The notes beneath the pieces were generated by a model. It made no database searches, was not told the origin of the DNA, and worked only from the letters and a program-made list of their open reading frames with translations. Positions 47,719-56,302 of a DNA stretch of 64,000 bases are shown piece by piece. The position numbers were made by a program, and so were the translations under genes. Origin of the DNA: Bacillota bacterium (GTDB lineage Bacteria > Bacillota > Limnochordia > Darwinibacteriales > Darwinibacteriaceae); assembly GCA_012840725.1 (NCBI GenBank), contig DURQ01000041.1, positions 23,051 to 87,050 on the forward strand, in the 5' to 3' direction. Numbering within the stretch: position 1 is the first letter of the stretch; each line of letters starts with the position of its first letter.

Positions 47719-48954
47719 TCACCCCTTGACTACGGCCACGGTTCTCAGCTTCAGAACGGGTTTTACAAGGTCGCGCTGATCGTCCATGACGTCTTCGATG
47801 TTCTTGTAGGCTTTGTAGAACTCTTCGGCGGTGTCGCCCCGGCGCTGCTTGCCCAGGACCATGTTCTTCTTGGCAAAATCGGCCAGGACCTCTTCCACAC
47901 TGAACCGGCGCACCGCTTCTTTCCTGCCCATCACCCGGCCCGCGCCGTGGCTGGCCGAGTGAAATGATTCGGGGTTTCCCAGCCCCTCCACGATGAAGGA
48001 GTAGGAACCCATGGCGCCAGGGATGATCCCGGGCTCGCCCTGCCTGGCACTGATCGCGCCCTTGCGGTGAACCCACACCTCCCGCCCGAAATGGGTCTCT
48101 CTGGCGGCGTAGTTGTGGTGGGCGTTCACCTCTCCAAAAAACCGTACATCTTTGACTCCCGCGCAGCGCCGCAGCCCCTCTGCCGTGATCTGCTGTACCT
48201 GCTCCATGATCCGCTGCCGGTTGTGCCGGGCAAACTCCAATGCGAAGTTCATCCAGCCGATGTAGCCGCGGCCTTCCTCGCTGTCCACGGGCAGGTAGGC
48301 AAGATCGAAATGGCTCGGCACCTCTGAACCCATGGGGCGGTTCAGGTCCTTCGCTACCCTGTTGAAATAGTTGGCCACTTTGTAGCCGAAGTTGCGCGAA
48401 CCGGTGTGCACCATGAGGCCCATGTACCCATCTTCATCTTCCTGGAGCTCTATGAAGTGGTTACCCCCTCCCAAGGTGCCCAGCTGCATGTACGCTTCCT
48501 CTTTCTTTGGAAGATCAGCCGCCCCGTAGCGGTAGAGCCGCTCTACCCGGTAGGCATCCAGGAACTTGGACTTCTGTTTTTCCTTGTGATGGTCAAACCC
48601 TTGGGGCACGGCGCGCATGATCTGGCCTACCAGGTACTGGGCCAGGGTTCCGCCAGGCGCAGTCACTTCCCGGAGCAGCTCAGCCTGGACGTTGGTGCGG
48701 GCGAAGACCATCCCGCAGCCGATGTCTACACCGACGGCATTGGGAATGATCACACCGTCGGCAGCCAGTACACCGCCGATGGGCATCCCGTAGCCCGCGT
48801 GAGTATCGGGCATGAGGGCGATGTGCCTGAAGGCAAAGGGCAGGTTGGATAGGTTCAGAGCCTGCCGCAGGCATTCCTCCTCCAGGTGCTCCCTTCCGGG
48901 CAGCCAGACCTTGATCGGCAGGCGCTGCTCCCCTTTGTTGAAGATGACAAACAT
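47719..48954 (-). CDS. rtcB: RNA-splicing ligase RtcB
   Basis: 411-residue GTP- and Mn2+-dependent RNA ligase joining 3'-phosphate or 2',3'-cyclic phosphate ends to 5'-OH ends. Signature elements: GYGMPIGGVLAADGVIIPNA, VGVDIGCGMVFAR (D and C metal ligands), GGGNHFIE, HTGSRNFGY, GEVNAHHNYA, and SHGAGRVMGRKEA with the guanylated histidine. It ends in VVKG, the normal C-terminus, so it is complete despite the junction with the permease remnant. ATG 48954 follows AGGAGG at 6 nt, inside the hisK end. No RtcA or archease is adjacent. Confidence 0.95.
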   Translation of the reverse strand: MFVIFNKGEQRLPIKVWLPGREHLEEECLRQALNLSNLPFAFRHIALMPDTHAGYGMPIGGVLAADGVIIPNAVGVDIGCGMVFARTNVQAELLREVTAPGGTLAQYLVGQIMRAVPQGFDHHKEKQKSKFLDAYRVERLYRYGAADLPKKEEAYMQLGTLGGGNHFIELQEDEDGYMGLMVHTGSRNFGYKVANYFNRVAKDLNRPMGSEVPSHFDLAYLPVDSEEGRGYIGWMNFALEFARHNRQRIMEQVQQITAEGLRRCAGVKDVRFFGEVNAHHNYAARETHFGREVWVHRKGAISARQGEPGIIPGAMGSYSFIVEGLGNPESFHSASHGAGRVMGRKEAVRRFSVEEVLADFAKKNMVLGKQRRGDTAEEFYKAYKNIEDVMDDQRDLVKPVLKLRTVAVVKG

Positions 48955-48956
48955 CG

Positions 48957-49739
48957 TCAACCTCCTAGGTGGTCGAACTCCGCCAGGGTCAGTCCCAGTT
49001 TGCGGGCGAACATCAGGCCTTCCCTCAGCCCCTGGGCCACGCCCTGCGGCTGGTGAGCGTCGGAGTTCACCACGACCTGAACGTCGAACTCCGCAGCCAG
49101 TTCCCAGAAAGGAAGCCAGGGATAGGCAGTCCGGGGTCCGAGGGAGGTCTGTACAACACGGTGGCTGAGGCCGAGGCCGTTGATCTCTAGAGGGAGGTTC
49201 AGTTCCTCGGCAGCGCTGAGAATGTCCCTGGCCGCAGCCTCCGCTTCTTCATCCCATTCCAGATAGGTCAGCCCGAAGAGATCGGGGTGCGCGACGAAAG
49301 CAAAGAGTCCGCTCTGCATTGAGGCGATCAGATGCTTGGTGTAGGCGGCTAGATAGGCGGCGTCGTTGGGCGCGGTGTGGCTGCTCTGCCAGCCGCCGTT
49401 AATTGGGAACTGGTGACAGCCGAGGACCAGGTAATCCAGCCCGAACTCCCCGAGCAGGACATCTCGGAAGAAGCTGTGGTACTCGGCAGCCCACTCGCAC
49501 TCCATGCCCTTTAGGATAGTCATCTGAGGATTGTCCTTCTTGGCCTGCTCAATTGCCCCGACGTACCCAGGCAGATCCTCGACAGCCATACGGATCGAAG
49601 ACCAGCGGCCGTCGGGCAGGGGCGTGTGGTCAGCGAAACCTAGGACAGAAATTCCCCGCGCGGCCGCGGCCTCCACATAGTCAGCCACGTCACCTATCGC
49701 GTGTTTGCAGCGAAAAGTATGTGTGTGATAGTTCTTCAA
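48957..49739 (-). CDS. PHP-family histidinol-phosphatase (HisK-like)
   Basis: 260-residue metal-dependent phosphatase of the PHP superfamily. Motifs: NYHTHTFRCKHA at residues 3-14, GFADHTP, GMECEW, LGCHQF, FVAHPDLF, LEINGLGL, and VVNSDAHQPQ, giving the full trinuclear metal site. TTG 49739 with GGAGGT 8 nt ahead is a supported start. HisK acts on histidinol phosphate; other PHP members have different phosphoester substrates and no his genes are nearby. It is co-transcribed with rtcB. Confidence 0.85.
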   Translation of the reverse strand: MKNYHTHTFRCKHAIGDVADYVEAAAARGISVLGFADHTPLPDGRWSSIRMAVEDLPGYVGAIEQAKKDNPQMTILKGMECEWAAEYHSFFRDVLLGEFGLDYLVLGCHQFPINGGWQSSHTAPNDAAYLAAYTKHLIASMQSGLFAFVAHPDLFGLTYLEWDEEAEAAARDILSAAEELNLPLEINGLGLSHRVVQTSLGPRTAYPWLPFWELAAEFDVQVVVNSDAHQPQGVAQGLREGLMFARKLGLTLAEFDHLGG

Positions 49740-49846
49740 CTGGTATTACCTCCATGCTCTGGCCATCAGACAAAACAGGCGGGCTGAGCCGCACCCTCCT
49801 GTTCATACTCTACTATTATACTAGGCGCTGTGCAACCTTTCCAAAC

Positions 49847-49875
49847 TTGTGCCCCACAACCTGTTGTTGTAAAAT
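49847..49875 (+). promoter_or_regulatory. Promoter candidate for the deacetylase gene
   Basis: TTGTGC (49847-49852), 17-nt spacer, TAAAAT (49870-49875), 35 nt before the ATG. A TATAAT on the opposite strand at 49819-49814 could serve the hisK-rtcB unit. Confidence 0.5.
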
Positions 49876-49909
49876 GAGTGGAAGACTTACTCGCTCGGGA
49901 GGACCATAC

Positions 49910-50788
49910 ATGGCTCACCTTGAAGTCATTTTGAGATTTCTGGGTTTTGTACTCATTGCGGTGCTTTTCGCCCGCATTTACTGGCGGGTGGCCGTCCGCA
50001 TCCTTGGTTGGTGCCGGGTTAAGGCCCCCAAGTTCCTTCTGGCCGCTGTTTCCGGCGTCTTGGGCATCGCCACCTTGTTCCTGGTGCTCTGGTTCTACGT
50101 CTATCACGGCTTTGGCTACCAGCCGGACATCTACCGCGTCGGTGACCGATCGTCAAACAAAGTGGCCATCACCTTTGATGACGGCCCAAGCGCAGAGTTT
50201 ACCCCGGCTATCCTGGACATTCTCCGAGAATACAACGTGCCGGCTACCTTTTTCATGGTGGGAAGCCATGTAGAGAAGTACCCTGATATTGCCCGCCGGG
50301 TGGTTGAGGAGGGGCATGCCGTCGGCAGCCATACTCAGAATCACCTCAACCTTCCCACCCTCTCCACCGTCCAGCTTCAGAAGGAACTTATGGAAGCGAC
50401 TGCGGTGATCGCAGAGGTTACGGGAGCCTTCCCCAGTTTTGTGCGGCCGCCCCGGGGCATGCACGATGACCGCTTCCGGCGCATGGCCAAACTCCTCGGA
50501 CAGGAAATCGTGCTCTGGTCCATCTCCACGCGCGACTGGCGCTTCGGAGTGACCGCCACGTATATCGAGCGGCTCGTGGAGTCCAGAGTGCGGGGAGGCG
50601 ATATCATCCTGTTCCACGACAGCGGCGCTCTGCTCAGAAACGAGGGAGGAGACCGCAGGGCTACGGTTATGGCCCTGCCCCGGGTGATCGAGATCATCCG
50701 TGCCAAAGGACTGGAAATCGTGCCCCTGGCGGAACTGCTCCACGATGCATCCGCCGAGGCCTTCCCATCCATCGACCAGCCTGAGTAA
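49910..50788 (+). CDS. Membrane-anchored polysaccharide deacetylase (PdaA/ChbG-like, NodB domain)
   Basis: 292 residues. Two hydrophobic helices (about 6-27 and 42-63) anchor it; the NodB deacetylase faces outside. Catalytic motifs: TFDDGP (motif 1), SHTQNHLNL (H-x-x-x-H, motif 2), RPPRGMHDDRF (motif 3), DWRFG (motif 4) and LFHDSG (motif 5). The substrate is probably peptidoglycan or another N-acetylated glycan. GGGAGGA lies 6 nt before the ATG at 49910; the longer frame from 49553 runs through hisK and is rejected. Followed at 11 nt by a GNAT gene. Confidence 0.9.
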   Translation: MAHLEVILRFLGFVLIAVLFARIYWRVAVRILGWCRVKAPKFLLAAVSGVLGIATLFLVLWFYVYHGFGYQPDIYRVGDRSSNKVAITFDDGPSAEFTPAILDILREYNVPATFFMVGSHVEKYPDIARRVVEEGHAVGSHTQNHLNLPTLSTVQLQKELMEATAVIAEVTGAFPSFVRPPRGMHDDRFRRMAKLLGQEIVLWSISTRDWRFGVTATYIERLVESRVRGGDIILFHDSGALLRNEGGDRRATVMALPRVIEIIRAKGLEIVPLAELLHDASAEAFPSIDQPE

Positions 50789-50799
50789 GGAGGAAAAGC

Positions 50800-51408
50800 A
50801 TGCGCTTAGCCGCGGCAACTGAAGCCCATGCCCGCTCCATCGCGGAAGTGTACCGCCAGGCGTTTCCCGAAAGCGTCCAGCTCTTTTTCCCGCGCAAGCG
50901 TCCGGAAAGGCTTCTGCGCCTGCTGGAGCTCTCCTTTGCTTTGGTCTTCGCCGCGGGGGCTCAGGGTATCGTGGCTCTGGATGAAAGCGGCGATCTCTCC
51001 GGCTACTGCCTCTACGACAGCGCCGAGGGGCAGGCCCGCCCAGACGTTTCTAAGGCGTTCCTGCTCTTGGCGCAGATGGGCCTGATGGTCGGCCCCTGCG
51101 AGCTGCTTCGACTGCTTGCAAATGAGTTTCTCATGCTGACCACCGCCCGCAGAGACAAAAAAGTACCCAGACCCCAGGCGACCATCGTCTCCGTGGCCGT
51201 CCTCCCTGCCTGTCAGGGAAAGGGTGTGGGTACTCTCCTCTTGAGCCAGGTTCTTGATCTACTTAAGGGGCAGTCTGTGGGGCTGAATGTGCGGGAAGAC
51301 AATACCGCCGCAAGGCGCCTCTACGCCTCGGCCGGCTTCGTCGAATGCGGCAGCCGCCGTGACCTTTCAGGCCGCTGGCTGATCCTCCGCCGCCCTCCAG
51401 TCAGCTAG
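50800..51408 (+). CDS. GNAT-family N-acetyltransferase
   Basis: 202-residue acetyltransferase. Acetyl-CoA site: VSVAVLPACQGKGVGTLLLS (Q/RxxGxG/A type), and the C-terminal NTAARRLYASAGFVECG. TAAGGAGGAAAAGC precedes the ATG, and the gene follows the deacetylase in one operon. The central 60 residues are longer than minimal GNATs. Acceptor unknown. Confidence 0.87.
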   Translation: MRLAAATEAHARSIAEVYRQAFPESVQLFFPRKRPERLLRLLELSFALVFAAGAQGIVALDESGDLSGYCLYDSAEGQARPDVSKAFLLLAQMGLMVGPCELLRLLANEFLMLTTARRDKKVPRPQATIVSVAVLPACQGKGVGTLLLSQVLDLLKGQSVGLNVREDNTAARRLYASAGFVECGSRRDLSGRWLILRRPPVS

Positions 51409-51419
51409 CTGCCCGAATG

Positions 51420-51689
51420 TTATCCGCCCCGCTTTTTCATTCGCTCAAGGAGCAGGGCGCGCTTGCGCCTGATCCTCTCCCGCATCTCCTCGGTCTTTGC
51501 CGAGTCAAGCTCGGCTTCGATCAGCTCGCCGCCAGCGAACCTCACCAGCAGCCAGTGACCCTCTGCGCTGCCTTCCGGAAGCTTGTCCACGGGAACGGTG
51601 ATCTGCTCCCGTCCCTCCTCCAGGAGCAGGACGGCAAATATCCCATCGACGATGCGGTCAATGACCGCCCGCTGCCTATTGTTTACCAT
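51420..51689 (-). CDS. DUF3006 protein
   Basis: 89-residue protein. Family pattern: RAVIDRIVDGIFAVLLLEEG, VPVDKLPEGSAEGHWLLV, and the acidic-basic tail ELDSAKTEEMRERIRRKRAL. DUF3006 genes are usually found next to ComEC-like metallo-hydrolases, as here: the start lies 14 nt inside the end of the hydrolase gene. A small SH3-like barrel with a charged helix is likely; function unknown. Confidence 0.85.
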   Translation of the reverse strand: MVNNRQRAVIDRIVDGIFAVLLLEEGREQITVPVDKLPEGSAEGHWLLVRFAGGELIEAELDSAKTEEMRERIRRKRALLLERMKKRGG

Positions 51690-52743
51690 CGCTCACTTCC
51701 TTCACGCACGCCAACCCCTGGGCTTTGATGTCCGCCAGCCTCTTCTCGCCGATGCCTTCAATGCGCAAGGCCAGTTCATCGATGCTGCGGAAAGGCCTTT
51801 TTGCCCTTTCCTCGATGATCTGCTGAGCGCGCTCAGGGCCGATGTGTACGATGCGCTGCAGTTCCCCAAAGGACGCGGTGTTCAGATCCACACACTGCAG
51901 AGAAGGCTGCTCTTCCCAGCGGCTGGCCGAGAGCTCACAGCTTTGACCGTCCGTCTTTATCACGATGGTGCCGTACTGATCCGTGCCGAAGACGGGAATA
52001 CCCAGGATCCTCAACCTGTCGACAACTTCCCCATGCGGATGGCCGTAGTCGTTGCCCAGCCCCGCAGAGTAAATGGCCAGTTTTGGATTCACGGCCAGGA
52101 GAAAACCGAGTGAGGAGGAAGTGCGCGAGCCGTGATGCCCAAGCTGCAGCACCTGCGCCTCCAGGGGCAGGCCCTCCTGCACAAGCTCCGCCTCGGTGTT
52201 CTTTTCCGCATCGCCTGTGAAAAGGAAGGATATCTCACCATACGTGGCTTTCACGACGAGGCAGTCCTGGTGTGCCGTGCCTCTCAGCTGCGCTGGGTTG
52301 AGCACCTGCAGGGTAAGGCCGCCCCAGCTCTGCTCATACCCCGTGCGCGGCTCATAGTAAGCGGCGTCGGATGCCAGCACGGCATCGACAAGCTCCTCAA
52401 ACGCCGGCGTATAGTGTTCATACCCCGACATCCAGACTTCCGCAACCGAAAATCCGCCGAGCACCTGGACGGCCTGGCCGATGTGGTCCGCATGGGGATG
52501 GGTGACGATGAAGAGGTCGATGTTCTCCACACCGAGACTGCGCAGATAGTCCACAACCTCAGAACCGTCAGGCCCTCCGGCATCGATCAGTATAGTACAC
52601 TCCGCGCTCTGGAGCAGGGCCGCTTCTGCCTGCCCCACATCGATAAAATGCACGGACAGTCCGTCCCAGGCAGCCTGAGCACCCCAGGCAGCGCTGACAA
52701 GAAACAGCAGCACGAACAGTCCAGCGATCCACCTGCTGCGCAT
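51676..52743 (-). CDS. Secreted ComEC-like metallo-beta-lactamase hydrolase with ComEA-type HhH tail
   Basis: 355 residues. Signal peptide 1-24 (ending AWGAQA). Residues 28-260 are the ComEC/Rec2-type MBL domain: HFIDVGQAEAALLQ, THPHADHIG (HxHxDH), FTGDAEKNTE, LQLGHHGSRTSSS. Residues 285-345 are a helix-hairpin-helix DNA-binding domain (DLNTASFGELQRIVHIGPER, IEGIGEKRLADI). It lacks the ComEC membrane channel, so it is a free extracellular or surface nuclease or hydrolase, possibly acting on DNA. ATG with GGAGGG at 6 nt. Confidence 0.9.
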   Translation of the reverse strand: MRSRWIAGLFVLLFLVSAAWGAQAAWDGLSVHFIDVGQAEAALLQSAECTILIDAGGPDGSEVVDYLRSLGVENIDLFIVTHPHADHIGQAVQVLGGFSVAEVWMSGYEHYTPAFEELVDAVLASDAAYYEPRTGYEQSWGGLTLQVLNPAQLRGTAHQDCLVVKATYGEISFLFTGDAEKNTEAELVQEGLPLEAQVLQLGHHGSRTSSSLGFLLAVNPKLAIYSAGLGNDYGHPHGEVVDRLRILGIPVFGTDQYGTIVIKTDGQSCELSASRWEEQPSLQCVDLNTASFGELQRIVHIGPERAQQIIEERAKRPFRSIDELALRIEGIGEKRLADIKAQGLACVKEVSDGKQ

Positions 52744-52807
52744 GTTAGGCCCTCCGCATTCGCCTGATAATCACAAATTCTTCAGAACTGTCCGTTTTCC
52801 CTTCCCC

Positions 52808-54778
52808 TCAGCGAGCCAATCCGTCCAGGAACTGCCTGACAAGGGGAGCGGCTGACTGTCCGCCCACGCCGCCCTCTTCCACAAGGAGTGCGAGGGAGAT
52901 CTTTTCCCCAGAGGGGAGTTCGGTGTGTCCAGCAAACCAGGCGTGAGAACCGCCGCCAACGATCTCCGCAGTGCCCGTCTTGCCGAAGACCGTGAGACCT
53001 CCCACCTGCGCCTGGGTGCCCGTCCCTTCCAGAACAACATCCCGCAGCATGTTGTTGATCATCTCCACCGTTTCCGGCGCGAGGATGGGTTCGCTTTCAA
53101 CAGCTGCAGCTTCTCCCTCCACTATGTGTATGGGAGGCACATGCCCTCCGCTTGCGAAGACGCTGAAGATCTGCGCCATGTGCAGAGGGGTGAGCAGAAC
53201 CTGGTCCTGGCCGATGGCTGACCACGCCAGGGCGACGCGGCTGCGCCCGGGGGTGCCGATCTGGCCGCCCGATGTGGGCAGGCCGAGCTGCCACGCCTGG
53301 TCCAGTCTGAAGCGCTTGAAGTACTCCTCCAGCTTTGGTGCGCCGAGATCCAGGCCGACCTGGGCCACGGTGGTGTTGATGGATCTCACCAGTGCATCGT
53401 GGAGGGTGTGCTCGCCGAACACCTGCCTCTGGAAGTTGCGGATGATGTTGCCCTGTACCGCCAGCTCACCCCGGTCCGTGAAGGTACTTGACGGCTCATA
53501 GAGGCCTTCGTTTAGGGCTGCGGACACGGTCACCGCCTTGAAGACAGAACCAGGAGGGTACAGCCCTTGAAGCGCACGGTTGAACAGAGGGCGCTTGGGG
53601 TCGGAGCTGAGCTGCTGCCAGCGGCTGGCGCTGATCCCTCCGATAAACTCGTTCGGATCATAGCTGGGTGTCGAGGCCAGAACCAGGATTGCCCCCGTTT
53701 CAGCATTGAGCACAACCAGGGCTCCGGTGCGCTCGCCAAGGACGCTGTAGGCCAGTTCCTGCAGCCTGCGGTCTATGGTCAGCGTCAGATCGGCTCCATC
53801 CTGCACCTTCTTTTCGCCCAGGAGAACCGGGCTGCCGCCTTCCGGCTCCACGTAGAAGCGGTAGCCGGGCCGCCCGCGCAGAACATCATCCCGGCTGTTC
53901 TCCAGGCCCGCCCTGCCGGCCGTTTCTCCGCTCAGGTACTCCCGCTCGGGATAGGCATCTATCATCTCCTGCGTCACTTCACCCAAATACCCGGTTATGT
54001 GGCCGGCCGTGGCCGCTTCCGGATAGGCCCGGGCTTCCACCCGGCGGAAAAACACCCCCGGGATCGGACGCAGCGCCGGATCGACTCTTTGGAATTCTTC
54101 TTCAGTTACAGTGATAAGAGGCACGAACCAGTGCCCCTGCACTCCGGGAGCTTCGTACTGCCTGCGCACGTACTCAGGGCTGAGCCCGAGCTCCGTTTCC
54201 AAGGCGCCGAAGAGCCACTCCGGTGCCGAGATGCGGTCCGGCTGCACCCCGATGGTTACCCGGCTTCCTTCGCCAGCGAGTATTTGGCCCGTTCTGTCCA
54301 AAATCCGCCCCCGGCTGGGGTCAAGACGCAGGCGGGAATAGGACGCCCGCAGGCCATACTCGTGCAGGGGGAGGTTGTCCTGCCACTTTACCTTCCAGGC
54401 ATCGAAAATGTGCTGCCGCTGCACTGTAAGGCTGCTCTCCATGCTGAGAGGCTCAAAATCTCGGCTGGCATAGGTCAAAGTGAAGGTGAAAACCGCTTCC
54501 CTGCTGTTTTTGGATATGGGGGTCAGGTCCCCAACGGTGATCTCCGTCAGGCCGAAGGCCTCGCCAAACTCGCTGAAGGCTCGTTTGAGTTCGTCAGCGC
54601 TGGGATGCTCATCGGCAGTGAACAAGCCCTCCAGGCCGTCATAGTCCTTGGCGGCCACCCGCTCCAAAAAGGCTTCAGCTGTATCGGCAGGATCGCGCTG
54701 CATGTACCACCAGACAACGCCTCCTGCGGCAGCCAGAAGAATGATCACAACAACCACGGCCACCAGCGTTTTCTTCAT
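52808..54778 (-). CDS. Class B penicillin-binding protein with NTF2-like N-domain (MecA/PBP3-type)
   Basis: 656-residue peptidoglycan transpeptidase. One membrane anchor (residues 4-26), an NTF2-like MecA_N domain (about 30-140), a PBP dimerisation region (about 150-300), and the transpeptidase domain with all three active-site motifs: SVFK (SxxK), SIN (SxN) and KTGT. ATG 54778 has GGAGGGGA 6 nt before it. Such proteins crosslink cell wall; the same architecture occurs in methicillin-resistance PBP2a and in ordinary PBP3, so resistance is not implied. Confidence 0.92.
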   Translation of the reverse strand: MKKTLVAVVVVIILLAAAGGVVWWYMQRDPADTAEAFLERVAAKDYDGLEGLFTADEHPSADELKRAFSEFGEAFGLTEITVGDLTPISKNSREAVFTFTLTYASRDFEPLSMESSLTVQRQHIFDAWKVKWQDNLPLHEYGLRASYSRLRLDPSRGRILDRTGQILAGEGSRVTIGVQPDRISAPEWLFGALETELGLSPEYVRRQYEAPGVQGHWFVPLITVTEEEFQRVDPALRPIPGVFFRRVEARAYPEAATAGHITGYLGEVTQEMIDAYPEREYLSGETAGRAGLENSRDDVLRGRPGYRFYVEPEGGSPVLLGEKKVQDGADLTLTIDRRLQELAYSVLGERTGALVVLNAETGAILVLASTPSYDPNEFIGGISASRWQQLSSDPKRPLFNRALQGLYPPGSVFKAVTVSAALNEGLYEPSSTFTDRGELAVQGNIIRNFQRQVFGEHTLHDALVRSINTTVAQVGLDLGAPKLEEYFKRFRLDQAWQLGLPTSGGQIGTPGRSRVALAWSAIGQDQVLLTPLHMAQIFSVFASGGHVPPIHIVEGEAAAVESEPILAPETVEMINNMLRDVVLEGTGTQAQVGGLTVFGKTGTAEIVGGGSHAWFAGHTELPSGEKISLALLVEEGGVGGQSAAPLVRQFLDGLAR

Positions 54779-54853
54779 GGGCACTCCCCTCCAGTAGTGT
54801 GCTCAATCAACAGACCCCTCTATATCCTTCGCAGGACTTCCTGCGGCCTTGAG

Positions 54854-56302
54854 TCACTCCTTCCAAAACCGGGGGCTGAGCACTGCAAGCACGGGAAACA
54901 GCTCAAGGCGGCCAAGGAGCATGAGAAACGACAGGATAAGCTTGCTTCCCAAGCCGAGCCCCGCAAACCCCGCCGTTGGGCCAACACCGCCAAAGCCCAC
55001 ACCAACGTTGCCCAGCGTAGCCGCAACGGCGCTCATAGAACTGAACAGATCCAGGCCGTCTAGGCTGATCATCAGAGAACCCACTGCGAAAACGGCAAAG
55101 TACAGCAGCAGAAAGCTGATCACGTTGCGCACAACCTCAGGGGGCATCACCCTGCCGCTGACGATCACCGGCCTGGCGGCCTGGGGATGCAGCACCCGTG
55201 AGATCTCTCCTCTCACAACCTTGGCGCCGACCATCAGGCGCACCACCTTCACCGAACCCGATGTGGAACCGGCGCTCGCTCCCACAAACATGAGGAGAAA
55301 AAGGATGCCCTTGCTGAAAGGCGGCCAGAGGTCAAAGTCTGCGGTGACATAGCCGGTAGTTGTCATGACTGAGCTAACCTGGAACCAGGCGTGCTTCAGC
55401 GTTTCTCCTATGCTTCCGTAAACTCTGCCGTAGAGGTTTAGGGAAACGGCCAGAACGCTCAGGCCCATGATGGCCAAATACCAGCGCAGCTCGGAGTTGG
55501 CCAGCGCCTGCTTCCAGCGCCCTCGGATCAGTTCGTAATACAGCGAGAAGTTGACGCCAGCCAGCAGCATACTGGAGGCCAGCACCAGGACCAGAGGAGT
55601 ATTGGCGCCCAGGCCCATCACGCTGTCGCTGAAGGGCGCAAAACCGCCGGTTCCAACGGACCCAAAGGCCAGCAGAATGCTGTCGAACCAAGACACACCC
55701 GCGGTGCGCACAGCCAAAACGATCAGTGCCGTGAGCACTCCGTAAATGACATACAAAATCTTGCTGGTAGCAGCCAGGCGGGGCGTGAACTTGTCCGGCG
55801 TCGGGCCAGGGCTTTCCGCCCGAAATACCTGAAATCCTACTACTCCTAGGGTGGGCAAAATTGCCAGAGTTAATACCAAGATCCCCATGCCGCCCAACCA
55901 GTGAAGCAGTGAGCGCCAAAACAAAATCCCCTTGGGCAGGTCCTCAATCCGGCTGAGCACCGAGGCTCCGGTGGTAGTCAAACCGGAGACTGCTTCAAAA
56001 AAGGCATCGACAAAGGAAGGTACTGCACCAGACAGCAAAAATGGAACCGCTGCGAAAAACGAGACGATCGTCCAGCCTATGGTGACAATGCAGATCCCTT
56101 CCCTGGCCTTAAGGCGCGGCGACTTCGCGGGCACGTTGGAAAGGTACAATCCGATCAATCCGGTTACACCCATGGAAACCAAAAACCCGATGGCAGCGCG
56201 GCGCTCTCCAAGGAAAAGCGAGATTCCGAGAGGGACAGCCAGCACAGCTCCCTCAATCAGCAGAAGGTTTCCCAGTATCCTTGCGACCAAACCAGAGTTC
56301 AT
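54854..56302 (-). CDS. trkH: Trk/Ktr potassium uptake membrane protein
   Basis: 482-residue K+ channel-transporter with four pore loops. Filter segments: TTTGAS, SVGTGGF, MTTTGYV and TLGNVGVGFG; the third-repeat helix carries SAGSTSGSVKVVR. ATG 56302 lies 50 nt inside trkA with GGGGGA ahead. TrkH needs the NAD/ATP-binding TrkA ring encoded upstream. Confidence 0.93.
   Translation of the reverse strand: MNSGLVARILGNLLLIEGAVLAVPLGISLFLGERRAAIGFLVSMGVTGLIGLYLSNVPAKSPRLKAREGICIVTIGWTIVSFFAAVPFLLSGAVPSFVDAFFEAVSGLTTTGASVLSRIEDLPKGILFWRSLLHWLGGMGILVLTLAILPTLGVVGFQVFRAESPGPTPDKFTPRLAATSKILYVIYGVLTALIVLAVRTAGVSWFDSILLAFGSVGTGGFAPFSDSVMGLGANTPLVLVLASSMLLAGVNFSLYYELIRGRWKQALANSELRWYLAIMGLSVLAVSLNLYGRVYGSIGETLKHAWFQVSSVMTTTGYVTADFDLWPPFSKGILFLLMFVGASAGSTSGSVKVVRLMVGAKVVRGEISRVLHPQAARPVIVSGRVMPPEVVRNVISFLLLYFAVFAVGSLMISLDGLDLFSSMSAVAATLGNVGVGFGGVGPTAGFAGLGLGSKLILSFLMLLGRLELFPVLAVLSPRFWKE

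Noticed and set aside
52808..54778. Reading the MecA_N-type PBP as a methicillin-resistance gene
   Set aside because: The same domain order is common in housekeeping PBP3-type proteins of Firmicutes; no mec regulators or cassette genes are present.
53567..55063. 498-codon plus-strand frame spanning the PBP gene and its upstream gap
   Set aside because: It crosses two real minus-strand genes and has no coding signature.
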